Of a stretch of 64,000 nucleotides of DNA, positions 8,836 through 17,097 are shown in pieces. Numbering within the stretch: position 1 is the first letter of the stretch; every line of letters begins with the position of its first letter. This stretch comes from Ensifer sp. WSM1721 (GTDB lineage Bacteria > Pseudomonadota > Alphaproteobacteria > Rhizobiales > Rhizobiaceae): assembly GCF_000513895.2 (NCBI RefSeq), contig NZ_CP165783.1, forward strand, positions 868,001 through 932,000, given 5' to 3'. The translations under genes and the position numbers were made by a program. The notes beneath the pieces were generated by a model. It worked only from the letters and a program-made list of their open reading frames with translations, was not told where the DNA came from and ran no database searches.

Positions 8836-8989
8836 GCCCCTCACCGTCCCCTCTCCCGCGCGCGGGGAGAGGGGACGAGAATGCCGCGCCCGCACCTCTC
8901 TTCCGCGACGGCTGAGAGGGACGAGAAGGCCGCCGCGCGTCCCTTCTCCCCGCCTACAGGGAGAAGGTGCCGGCAGGCGGATGAGGGGC
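8836..8989. repeat. RIME-like rhizobial palindromic intergenic repeat
   Basis: The 215-base gap between binding protein and permease genes carries two hairpins. One has GTCCCCTCTCCC paired with GGGGAGAGGGGAC (8846-8876); the other pairs CCTTCTCCC with GGGAGAAGG (8942-8967). The element ends in GGCGGATGAGGGG. This composition matches my memory of Rhizobium-specific intergenic mosaic elements. It lies inside an operon, so it may affect mRNA stability between the abundant binding protein and the permeases. Confidence 0.7.
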
Positions 8990-9018
8990 TGCCAGGAAGC
9001 TTTTGGAGAAGATAGACA

Positions 9019-9927
9019 ATGACGGCAGTCGCAACCTCGGGAGAAATGAAGGCGGGCAAAGCACCCCGCTCCCTCGCCGCGCCCCGATGGCTGATCGCCT
9101 ATCTCCAGGCCACTCCCCTCCTTCTGATCCTCGGCTTCTTCTTCATCCTGCCGATCCTGATGATCATCGTCGTCAGCTTCTGGGACTATGATTTTGCCGG
9201 CCTCTACCCCGACTTCCTGACGATGAATTACACCGACACGCTCGGCTCCTGGGTCACCTGGAAGACCTATCTCAACACGCTGAAGTTCACCGTCCTTACC
9301 TGGGCGCTGACGCTCGTGATCGGCTTCTGGGTCGCCTATTTCCTCACCTTCCACATCCGCACGACGACGATGCAGATGGTGCTGTTCCTCGTCTGCACCG
9401 TGCCGTTCCTCACGTCGAACATCATCCGGATGATCTCCTGGATCCCCGTTCTCGGCCGCAACGGCCTCGTCAATTCGGCTTTGATCAAGCTCGGCGTCAC
9501 TCCCGAACCGATCGAATGGCTGCTCTATTCCGATTTTGCCGTGGTCCTCGCCCTGGTGCATCTCAATACGCTTTTCATGGTGACGCCGATCTTCAACACG
9601 CTGATGCGCATCGACCGTTCGCTGATCGAGGCCGCGCGCGACTGCGGCGCAAGCGGCCGGCAAATCCTCTGGAACGTGATCCTGCCACTCGCAAAACCGG
9701 GCATGGCGATCGGCTCGATCTTCGTCGTGACGCTGGTCATGGCTGATTTTTCGACCGTTCAGGTCATGTCGGGCGGCCAAAGCGCATCCGTCGCGCTGAT
9801 GATGAAGAACCAGATGTCCTTGCTGCAGTATCCGGCAGCCGCCGCCAACGCGGTCGTGCTCTTGGTCGTGGTCCTTCTGATGGTCGCGGCGATCCTCAGG
9901 GTCGTCGATATCCGCAAGGAGCTTTGA
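9019..9927 (+). CDS. ABC transporter permease, PotB-type
   Basis: The 302-residue integral membrane protein has about six hydrophobic segments, starting with LLLILGFFFILPILMIIVVS. It carries the EAA loop typical of importer permeases (IEAARDCGASGRQILWNVILPLAKPG, about 208-233), which docks on the ATPase. Start at ATG 9019 is supported by GGAG nine bases upstream. It is followed after one base by the second permease gene. Together with PotA- and PotD-like partners it forms the membrane pore of the importer. Confidence 0.92.
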   Translation: MTAVATSGEMKAGKAPRSLAAPRWLIAYLQATPLLLILGFFFILPILMIIVVSFWDYDFAGLYPDFLTMNYTDTLGSWVTWKTYLNTLKFTVLTWALTLVIGFWVAYFLTFHIRTTTMQMVLFLVCTVPFLTSNIIRMISWIPVLGRNGLVNSALIKLGVTPEPIEWLLYSDFAVVLALVHLNTLFMVTPIFNTLMRIDRSLIEAARDCGASGRQILWNVILPLAKPGMAIGSIFVVTLVMADFSTVQVMSGGQSASVALMMKNQMSLLQYPAAAANAVVLLVVVLLMVAAILRVVDIRKEL

Positions 9928-9928
9928 T

Positions 9929-10750
9929 ATGAATCGCGAAGTACAATCCAAGGAATTCTACGTACTTACCGCCTTCTTCGCGCTCTTCGTCCTGTTCCTC
10001 TACGGCCCGCTCTCGGCCGTCCTGATCCTCTCCTTCCAAGGGCCGGATGGCGGCCTCACTTTTCCCATGAACGGCGTTTCGCTGCGCTGGTTCTACAATC
10101 TCTTCGAGAAGCAGGCGGTCGGCGACTTCGGCGCCTCGTTCCGCCGCTCCTTCACGCTCGGACTGATGGTGACGGTCGTCAACGTCGTCGTGGCGCTGCT
10201 GGCAGGCCTTGCCTTCCGCTACCGTTTCCGCGGCTCGACGGCGCTGTTCTACATGACGGTCGCAAGCCTCGTCGTGCCCTCGATCATCATCTCGCTCGGC
10301 ATCGGCGTCGTCTTTCAGCAGTTCGGGCTCAAGCCCGCCTGGTATTCCTCGGGGTTCGGCGCACACTTGACCTGGACGCTGCCCTTCGGCGTGCTGATCA
10401 TGTTCGCCGTCTTCAACCGCTTCTCGCCTGCCTATGAGGAAGCCGCGCGCGACCTCGGCGCCACGTCCTGGCAGACTTTCCGCCATGTTGTGCTGCCGAT
10501 GATCGCTCCGAGCCTCGTCGGCGTCGGCCTCTTCGGCTTCACCCTCTCCTACGACGAATTCGCCCGCACGCTGATGACGTCCGGCACCTATAATACGCTG
10601 CCGCTCGAAATCTATGCGATGACCACCAATGTGACGACGCCGGTGCTCTATGCGCTGGGCACGGTCACGACGCTCTTCTCCTTCACAATCATCCTCATCG
10701 CACTCGCCGTCATCCTGGTACTCAGGCGCCGGCAGGCAAGAATAAGCTGA
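9929..10750 (+). CDS. ABC transporter permease, PotC-type
   Basis: The 273-residue membrane protein has six predicted helices and the EAA motif EEAARDLGATSWQTFRHVVLPMIAPS at about 170-195. Its start codon begins one base after the stop of the preceding permease gene, so translation is probably coupled. The second half keeps SYDEFARTLMTSG, a normal feature of PotC-like permeases. It completes the importer; the racemase gene follows after 5 bases. Confidence 0.92.
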   Translation: MNREVQSKEFYVLTAFFALFVLFLYGPLSAVLILSFQGPDGGLTFPMNGVSLRWFYNLFEKQAVGDFGASFRRSFTLGLMVTVVNVVVALLAGLAFRYRFRGSTALFYMTVASLVVPSIIISLGIGVVFQQFGLKPAWYSSGFGAHLTWTLPFGVLIMFAVFNRFSPAYEEAARDLGATSWQTFRHVVLPMIAPSLVGVGLFGFTLSYDEFARTLMTSGTYNTLPLEIYAMTTNVTTPVLYALGTVTTLFSFTIILIALAVILVLRRRQARIS

Positions 10751-10755
10751 CATTC

Positions 10756-11493
10756 ATGCGCATTCTGATCGTCAATCCGAATACAACCGTCTCGATGACC
10801 GAGAAGGCAGCGGCAGCCGCGCGCCGGGTGGCCGGGCACGGCACAGAAATCATCGCCGCCACGTCGAAGGGCGGACCGGCCTCGATCGAGGGGCACTATG
10901 ACGGGGCGATCGCCGTGCCCGGCCTGCTTATGGAAATCCGTGATGGTGAGGCGGCCGGGGCTGATGCCGCGATCATCGCCTGTTTCGACGACACCGGGCT
11001 CGACGCGGCACGCACGCTCGCCGACATCCCCGTGCTCGGGCTTTGCGAGTCCGCGGTGATGACGGCCGGGCTGCTCGCCGAGCGCTTCACCGTCGTCACC
11101 ACTCTCGAGCGCTCCCGCGTGCTCATCGAGAACCTAGTCCGCCGCTACGGCGCGGGCGAACGGGCCAGGGTTCGGGCCGCCGATGTTCCGGTGCTCGAAC
11201 TGGAGGACAAGGCGTCCGCGGCCCTCCCCAAGCTGAAACGCCAGATCGAACTGGCGCTCGATCAGGACGGCGCCGAGGCGATCGTCCTCGGCTGTGCCGG
11301 AATGGCCGACCTCGCCCAGTCGCTCCAGCGCGAGTATGGCGTGCCGGTCATCGACGGCGTCTCGGCCGCCGTCAAACAGGCCGAGGCGCTGGTGGCGCAG
11401 GGGCTTAAAACCAGCAAGCGGGGCTCCTATGCCTCACCGCTCGCGAAGCCCTATAGCGGCGCGATGAGCGCCTTCGCGCCGATACCGACGTAA
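10756..11493 (+). CDS. Hydantoin/allantoin racemase family (Asp/Glu racemase superfamily)
   Basis: The 245-residue protein belongs to the cofactor-independent Asp/Glu/hydantoin racemases. The N-terminus MRILIVNPNTT is diagnostic. The two catalytic cysteines are in AIIACFDDTG (Cys76) and VLGCAGM (Cys180), close to positions 76 and 181 reported for the S. meliloti hydantoin racemase. It racemises 5-substituted hydantoins or allantoin in the cytoplasm. It is the last gene of the importer unit, 5 bases after the permease. No hydantoinase or carbamoylase gene lies beside it, so the true substrate could be allantoin, imported or made by the purine genes elsewhere in the window. Confidence 0.88.
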   Translation: MRILIVNPNTTVSMTEKAAAAARRVAGHGTEIIAATSKGGPASIEGHYDGAIAVPGLLMEIRDGEAAGADAAIIACFDDTGLDAARTLADIPVLGLCESAVMTAGLLAERFTVVTTLERSRVLIENLVRRYGAGERARVRAADVPVLELEDKASAALPKLKRQIELALDQDGAEAIVLGCAGMADLAQSLQREYGVPVIDGVSAAVKQAEALVAQGLKTSKRGSYASPLAKPYSGAMSAFAPIPT

Positions 11494-11632
11494 GCCTTCG
11501 AACGAATGCCTCCGGTTGCAGCGCCGATCGGTCGGCGAGCTATTCCCTCCTCCTCCCTGCTCGGTTGACAACGCCCGAGGAAGGTTGAAAGAGTGGTGCT
11601 CATTCGAAACGGGCAGCGTTGGGGAGGACTTC

Positions 11633-14600
11633 ATGTCTATGCGCGCGTCTTTCGGCCTTTCGACCCTTCTTCTCACGCTCGTCTCCCTTGGAACGCCCGC
11701 CGCGGCGGCTGAAACCGACCGCAGGATCGAGGTCACGCGCGATGCCGACTATTTCGGCTTCGACCTGCGCACCGAGCAGAACGTCTCGCTCGATCAGTGC
11801 CAGAACGCCTGCGTTGCCGATCGATCCTGCAGGGCCTTCACCTACAATCCCAAGGTGAAGTGGTGTTTCCTCAAATCCGACTTCAATCAGCTGAACACGT
11901 TTACAGGGGCGATCGCCGGAAAGGTCGTCGAAACCGCTACAGGCGAACCCGATATCGGTGCGCCGCCCCGCCTCTCCTTCGTCTCCGACGACCTCCTGCA
12001 GCAGGCGCGCGACGTCAAGGCCAATCTTGCGCTCGCCGAGGATCAGCAGGGCTTCGGCGTCAATGGGCTGATCGAAGCGGCGCGCGGCGAGTTGACAGCT
12101 GGCAACGTGGAAAACGCCCTGAAGGCGTTCCGCGGCGCGCTGGCGATCACCCCGGAGGACGGCGAATTGTGGCTGGAGACGGCGCGCGCGGCCAATCGGA
12201 TCGTCGGCAACACCGAGATTGCCGCCGAGGCGGCCCTTGCCGCCCTCAATGGCTATCAATTGACGCGCACGACTGGGAACCGCGCGGATGCCCTCGCCGT
12301 TCTCGCCAAGGCGCTCGAAAACATGGGAAACTACCGCGCCGCGCTCAGTGCCTACAAGGCGAGCCTCGAACTCGTCCAGGCGAAGACCGTGGAAACCGCC
12401 TATCTCGATCTCAAGGCGCGCCAGGGCTTCCGCGTCACCGGGCACACGATCGATGCCGACAGCGCCAGCCCCCGCGCCTGCGTGCAATTCTCCGAGCAGC
12501 TCCTGAAGAACGGTCCGGACTATGCCTCCTTCGTCACGCTCGACGGCGCGGCGCCGCAGGCCGTCGAAGCGAAGGGCAGCGAGATCTGCGTCGAAGGCCT
12601 GAAGCACGGGCAGCGCTACAAGCTTGCATTCCGACCGGGTCTGCCCTCCTCCGTTGACGAAATCATCGAAACGCCGGTCAGCCTCGATATCTACGTCAAG
12701 GACCGCTCGCCGATGGTGCGCTTCACCGGAGACAGCTTCGTGCTGCCGTCCACCGCGCGGCGCGGCATCCCGATCGTTTCGGTGAATACGGAAAGCGCCA
12801 ACCTCAAGCTCTACCGTATCGGCGACCGCAGCATCTCTTCGCTACTCACAGGCTCGCAATTCCTCACCCAGCTCGATGGCTATAGCGAAGAGCTCATCAA
12901 GGACCAAAGCGGCGAACTCGTATGGCAAGGTGGCATCGATATCCAAACCGAGCTCAACAAAGAAGTGGTCACGAGCTTCCCGGTGGACGAAGTGCTGCCG
13001 AAGCGCAAGCCAGGCGTCTACGTGCTGACGGCCACGTCGGGGACCGGTCTCACCCAGGATTGGGACGCACGTGCCACCCAATGGTTTGTCGTCTCCGACA
13101 TCGGCATCTCGACCTATGCCGGCACGGATGGGCTCAACGTCTTCGTCCGCTCGCTCGCGAGCGCCAAGCCGCTCGGCGATGTCGAACTGCAGCTCGTCGC
13201 AAAGAACAATGAAGTGCTCGGCACCGCGACGACCGACGCCGAAGGACGCGCAATCTTCGCCGCCGGTCTGATCCGTGGCACGGCCAGCATGACGCCTGCC
13301 GTCATCACAGCCAGGAAGGGCGATGACGACTACGTCTTTCTCGATATGACGCGCGCCGGTTTCGATCTCTCCGACCGCGGCGTCACCGGCCGCGCGGCCC
13401 CTGGCGCAATCGACCTTTTCGCCTGGACCGAGCGTGGCATCTATCGCGCCGGCGAGACCGTTCATGCGGCTGCACTCGCCCGCGACGTCAATGGCGCGGC
13501 GATCGAGAACCTGCCGCTCACCTTCGTCTTCCTGCGGCCGGACGGAGTGGAAGACCGCCGTCTCGTCAGCGGTGGTGGCAAGCTTGGCGGGCACACGCTC
13601 GATCTGCCAATCCCCGAAAACGCCATGCGCGGCACCTGGACGATGCAGATCTTCACCGATCCGAAGGGCTCGGCGATCGGCGAGAAGCAGTTCCTTGTCG
13701 ATGATTTCGTACCGGACCGGACCGAGTTCGATCTGACGAGCCAAGCAAAGGCGATCGAGGTCGGAACGCCGATCGAAGTCGCCGTCGACGGCCGCTTCCT
13801 CTATGGTGCGCCGGCCGCGGGCCTGACGCTCGAAGGCGAGATTTCGGTCAAGCCGACGCGTGAGAGCGAAGCCTTCAAGGGCTACGTCTTCGGCTTGGCC
13901 GACGAGGAGGCGAGCGAGGACAGCCGTCTGCCGCTGGAAGGTCTCGAACCGCTCGACGAGAACGGGAAATCCGTCTTCAACGTGGATCTCACCGAGGTTC
14001 CAGCGACCACGCAATTGCTCAACGCCAATGTGACGGTGCGCATGCGTGAGGCCGGCGGACGCGCGGTCGAGCGTTCGCTGACCCTGCCGGTGAAGCCGGA
14101 AGGGCCGATGATCGGCATCAAACCGGAGTTCTCCGGCGATCTTGCCGAAAATTCGGTCGGCAAATTCCACGTCATCGCTATCGGCGCGGACGGGGCGAAG
14201 GTGTCGATGCCCGGCCTCGTGTGGAAGCTCGTCAGCGTCGAGCGGAACTATCAATGGTATCGCGACGGAACCGCCTGGAAATACGAACCGGTAGTCTCCA
14301 CCAAACAGGTGGCGAACGGCACGGTGGATGTCGCGCAAGACGGCGCGGAGATCGCCGTTCCGGTCGGCTGGGGTCGCTATCGGCTCGAGATAGAGACGGC
14401 GGCAATGGATGGCCCTGCCTCTAGCGTCGAGTTCGACGCCGGCTGGTATGTGGCGGCGACCTCGACGGAGACCCCGGACGGGCTCGAGATCGCCCTCGAC
14501 AAGGAGAACTACGCAGTCGGAGAGACGGCGAAGCTCAAGGTCTCGCCGCGATTTGCCGGCGAACTCCTGGTCACCGTCGGTACGGAGAACCTGATCACGA

Positions 14601-17089
14601 CGAAAACGGCGTCGATCGCCGAAGCCGGTGGCGAAGTGGAGCTGCCGGTCACCGCCGAGTGGGGTGCCGGGGCCTATGTGACGGCGACGCTCTATCGCCC
14701 CGGCGACGCTCAGGAAAGCCGCATGCCGATGCGCGCGATCGGCATCAAGTGGCTGACCGTCGATCCTGCGGAACGCAAGCTTGCCATAACGCTCGACGCG
14801 CCTGAGAAGACGCAGCCGCGCCAGCCCCTCGATATCAGCTTGAAGGTGAGAGGCGCCGGCGCGAACGAGGACGCCTACGTCACGGTGGCTGCCGTCGATG
14901 TGGGCATTCTGAACCTGACGCGCTATGAAGCTCCCGATCCGGACGGCTGGTATTTCGGCCAGAGGCGGCTAGGCCTCGAGATCCGCGACCTCTACGGCCG
15001 GCTGATCGACGGCTCGCTCGGTGCCAGCGGTCGGCTGCGCACGGGCGGCGATGGAGGCCAGATGCCGCTGCAGGGCAACCCGCCGACGGAAAAGCTGGTT
15101 GCCTTCTTCTCGGGGCCGGTGAAGCTGGACGCGGACGGCGAGGCGAAGGTCCGTTTCGACATCCCCCAGTTCAACGGAACGGCGCGGGTGATGGCGGTTG
15201 CCTGGACGAAGTCCGGCGTCGGCGATGCGGCAAAGGACGTGGTCATCCGCGATCCGGTGGTCGTAACCGCAAGCCTGCCGAAGTTTCTGGCACCGGGAGA
15301 CCGGGCGGAACTGCGGCTCGATGTTGCCAATACCGACGGTCCCGCCGGCGATTATCAGGTCCAGGTGACGACCAACGGTCCGGTGACTGTCGAACAGACC
15401 GGCGCCGCGGAAACCCTGCGGCTTGAAGCCGGCGGCAAATCCGCCGTGACGCTGCCGCTCGCCGGCCAGTATCCGGGCAGCGGTCTGGTGACGGTGACGC
15501 TTTCGAGCGCTGCCGGCCAATCGTTCGAACAGACGCTGGACATCCCGGTGCGGCCGGCAACGCTGCCGATCACTGAGCGCCAGGTCGTCAACATCGCCGC
15601 CGGTAGCAGCCTGACGGTCGACGACCAGCTGCTCGCCGACAGCGTGCTGCAGGGCGCCTCCGTCAGCCTCAATGTCACGCGCTCTGCCGCCTTCGATATC
15701 CCGGCGCTCCTGATGACGCTCGACCGCTACCCCTATGGCTGCGCCGAGCAGACGACAAGCCGCGCCCTGCCGCTGCTCTACCTCAGTGAGCTTTCGAAGC
15801 AATCCGGACTGGCCGAGGACGAAGCCGTGGCGAAGCGCGTGCAGGAGGCGATCTACACGGTGCTTTCCTATCAGTCCTCTGCCGGCAGCTTCGGCCTGTG
15901 GAGCCCCGGTTCCGGTGATCTCTGGCTGGATGCCTATGTCACCGACTTCCTGACCCGCGCGCGCGAACAGAAGTTCGACGTCGCGGAACAGGCAATGGTG
16001 CAGGCGCTCGAAAATCTGCAGAACGCGCTCAGCTACGAGACGAATGTCAAGGACCGAGGCAACGAGATCGCCTATGCGCTGTATGTGCTTGCCCGCAATC
16101 GCAAGGCTGCGATCAGCGATCTTCGCTACTATGCCGACACGATGCTCGGCGATTTCCCGACGCCGCTCGCAAAGGCACACATCGCCGCAGCACTGGCGCT
16201 CTATGGGGATGCCGCGCGTTCGCAGGAGATATTCGCGGCCGTGGTCAACATGTCGACGGGCCTCGTCAATGTCAGCCTCGCCCGCTCCGACTACGGATCG
16301 TCGCTGCGCGACGGCGCCGCGGTGCTGGCGCTCGCCGCCGAAAGCCGGCCCGTGCCGCCGATCATTCCCGAACTTTCGAAGATCGTCTCCAAAGAGTGGC
16401 AGCAGTCACGCTACACGAGTACCCAGGAACAGGCCTGGATGCTGCTTGCAGCACGCGCCATCCAGGGCGGCGACGAGGACATGAGGCTGGAGATCAATGG
16501 TGCCGGGCGCAGCGGCAGTTACGCCGCGCGCATCACCGGTGACGCCCTGATGGAACATCCGGTCGTCATCCGCAACAACTCCGCCGATGCGGTCTCTGCC
16601 GTTGTGACGACCGTTGCCGCCCCTCAGCAGCCGCTCTCGGCCGGCGGCGACGGCTTCACCATCGAGCGGACCTATTACACGCTCGACGGCGTCGAAGCGA
16701 ATGTCATGGAGGCGCGACAGAACGAGCGCTATGTCGTCGTGCTGAAGGTGACCGAGAGCAATGACTGGCCGTCGCGCGTGCTGATCACCGATCTCCTGCC
16801 CGCCGGTTTCGAGATCGACAATCCGAGCCTCGTCGACAGCGCCCAGCTTTCGAACTTCGAATGGATCGGCGAAGTCGAGGCCGCCCATACCGAATTCCGC
16901 AGCGACCGCTTCGTTGCGGCCTTCAATCGGTCTACCGGCGACAACCGCGAGATAACCCTCGCCTATGTCGTGCGCGCCGTGACGCCCGGCACCTATGACC
17001 ATCCGGCCGCAAACGTCGAGGACATGTACCGGCCGCAATTCTCGGCGCGCACGGCGACGGGCCGCATGGAGGTGCTGGCAGCCCAGTAG
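11633..17089 (+). CDS. Bacterial alpha-2-macroglobulin with N-terminal PAN/Apple-like domain
   Basis: The 1818-residue protein starts with a Sec signal peptide (hydrophobic, ending around AAAAET near 26). A PAN/Apple-like cysteine segment follows (CQNACVADRSCRAFTYN and CFLKS, about 46-80), then a helical region (about 110-250) that resembles TPR repeats. Serial macroglobulin domains come next, with a canonical thioester YPYGCAEQTTSR (Cys1370-Gln1373) and a terpenoid-cyclase-like helical domain after it. Such periplasmic proteins trap foreign proteases and are paired with PBP1C, which follows here. There is no lipobox cysteine, unlike E. coli YfhM, so it is probably soluble. The start at 11633 has GGAGG seven bases upstream; earlier in-frame codons lack this. 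Confidence 0.93.
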   Translation: MSMRASFGLSTLLLTLVSLGTPAAAAETDRRIEVTRDADYFGFDLRTEQNVSLDQCQNACVADRSCRAFTYNPKVKWCFLKSDFNQLNTFTGAIAGKVVETATGEPDIGAPPRLSFVSDDLLQQARDVKANLALAEDQQGFGVNGLIEAARGELTAGNVENALKAFRGALAITPEDGELWLETARAANRIVGNTEIAAEAALAALNGYQLTRTTGNRADALAVLAKALENMGNYRAALSAYKASLELVQAKTVETAYLDLKARQGFRVTGHTIDADSASPRACVQFSEQLLKNGPDYASFVTLDGAAPQAVEAKGSEICVEGLKHGQRYKLAFRPGLPSSVDEIIETPVSLDIYVKDRSPMVRFTGDSFVLPSTARRGIPIVSVNTESANLKLYRIGDRSISSLLTGSQFLTQLDGYSEELIKDQSGELVWQGGIDIQTELNKEVVTSFPVDEVLPKRKPGVYVLTATSGTGLTQDWDARATQWFVVSDIGISTYAGTDGLNVFVRSLASAKPLGDVELQLVAKNNEVLGTATTDAEGRAIFAAGLIRGTASMTPAVITARKGDDDYVFLDMTRAGFDLSDRGVTGRAAPGAIDLFAWTERGIYRAGETVHAAALARDVNGAAIENLPLTFVFLRPDGVEDRRLVSGGGKLGGHTLDLPIPENAMRGTWTMQIFTDPKGSAIGEKQFLVDDFVPDRTEFDLTSQAKAIEVGTPIEVAVDGRFLYGAPAAGLTLEGEISVKPTRESEAFKGYVFGLADEEASEDSRLPLEGLEPLDENGKSVFNVDLTEVPATTQLLNANVTVRMREAGGRAVERSLTLPVKPEGPMIGIKPEFSGDLAENSVGKFHVIAIGADGAKVSMPGLVWKLVSVERNYQWYRDGTAWKYEPVVSTKQVANGTVDVAQDGAEIAVPVGWGRYRLEIETAAMDGPASSVEFDAGWYVAATSTETPDGLEIALDKENYAVGETAKLKVSPRFAGELLVTVGTENLITTKTASIAEAGGEVELPVTAEWGAGAYVTATLYRPGDAQESRMPMRAIGIKWLTVDPAERKLAITLDAPEKTQPRQPLDISLKVRGAGANEDAYVTVAAVDVGILNLTRYEAPDPDGWYFGQRRLGLEIRDLYGRLIDGSLGASGRLRTGGDGGQMPLQGNPPTEKLVAFFSGPVKLDADGEAKVRFDIPQFNGTARVMAVAWTKSGVGDAAKDVVIRDPVVVTASLPKFLAPGDRAELRLDVANTDGPAGDYQVQVTTNGPVTVEQTGAAETLRLEAGGKSAVTLPLAGQYPGSGLVTVTLSSAAGQSFEQTLDIPVRPATLPITERQVVNIAAGSSLTVDDQLLADSVLQGASVSLNVTRSAAFDIPALLMTLDRYPYGCAEQTTSRALPLLYLSELSKQSGLAEDEAVAKRVQEAIYTVLSYQSSAGSFGLWSPGSGDLWLDAYVTDFLTRAREQKFDVAEQAMVQALENLQNALSYETNVKDRGNEIAYALYVLARNRKAAISDLRYYADTMLGDFPTPLAKAHIAAALALYGDAARSQEIFAAVVNMSTGLVNVSLARSDYGSSLRDGAAVLALAAESRPVPPIIPELSKIVSKEWQQSRYTSTQEQAWMLLAARAIQGGDEDMRLEINGAGRSGSYAARITGDALMEHPVVIRNNSADAVSAVVTTVAAPQQPLSAGGDGFTIERTYYTLDGVEANVMEARQNERYVVVLKVTESNDWPSRVLITDLLPAGFEIDNPSLVDSAQLSNFEWIGEVEAAHTEFRSDRFVAAFNRSTGDNREITLAYVVRAVTPGTYDHPAANVEDMYRPQFSARTATGRMEVLAAQ

Positions 17090-17097
17090 AGCGCGTG

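Noticed and set aside
8846-8967. Palindromes considered as a possible CRISPR array
   Set aside because: The two hairpins differ in sequence and spacing and fit a rhizobial intergenic repeat; no repeat-spacer pattern is present.
12842-14338. A 498-codon antisense frame inside the macroglobulin gene
   Set aside because: It is arginine- and histidine-rich and mirrors the high-GC coding strand. No start signal or recognisable domain was found.
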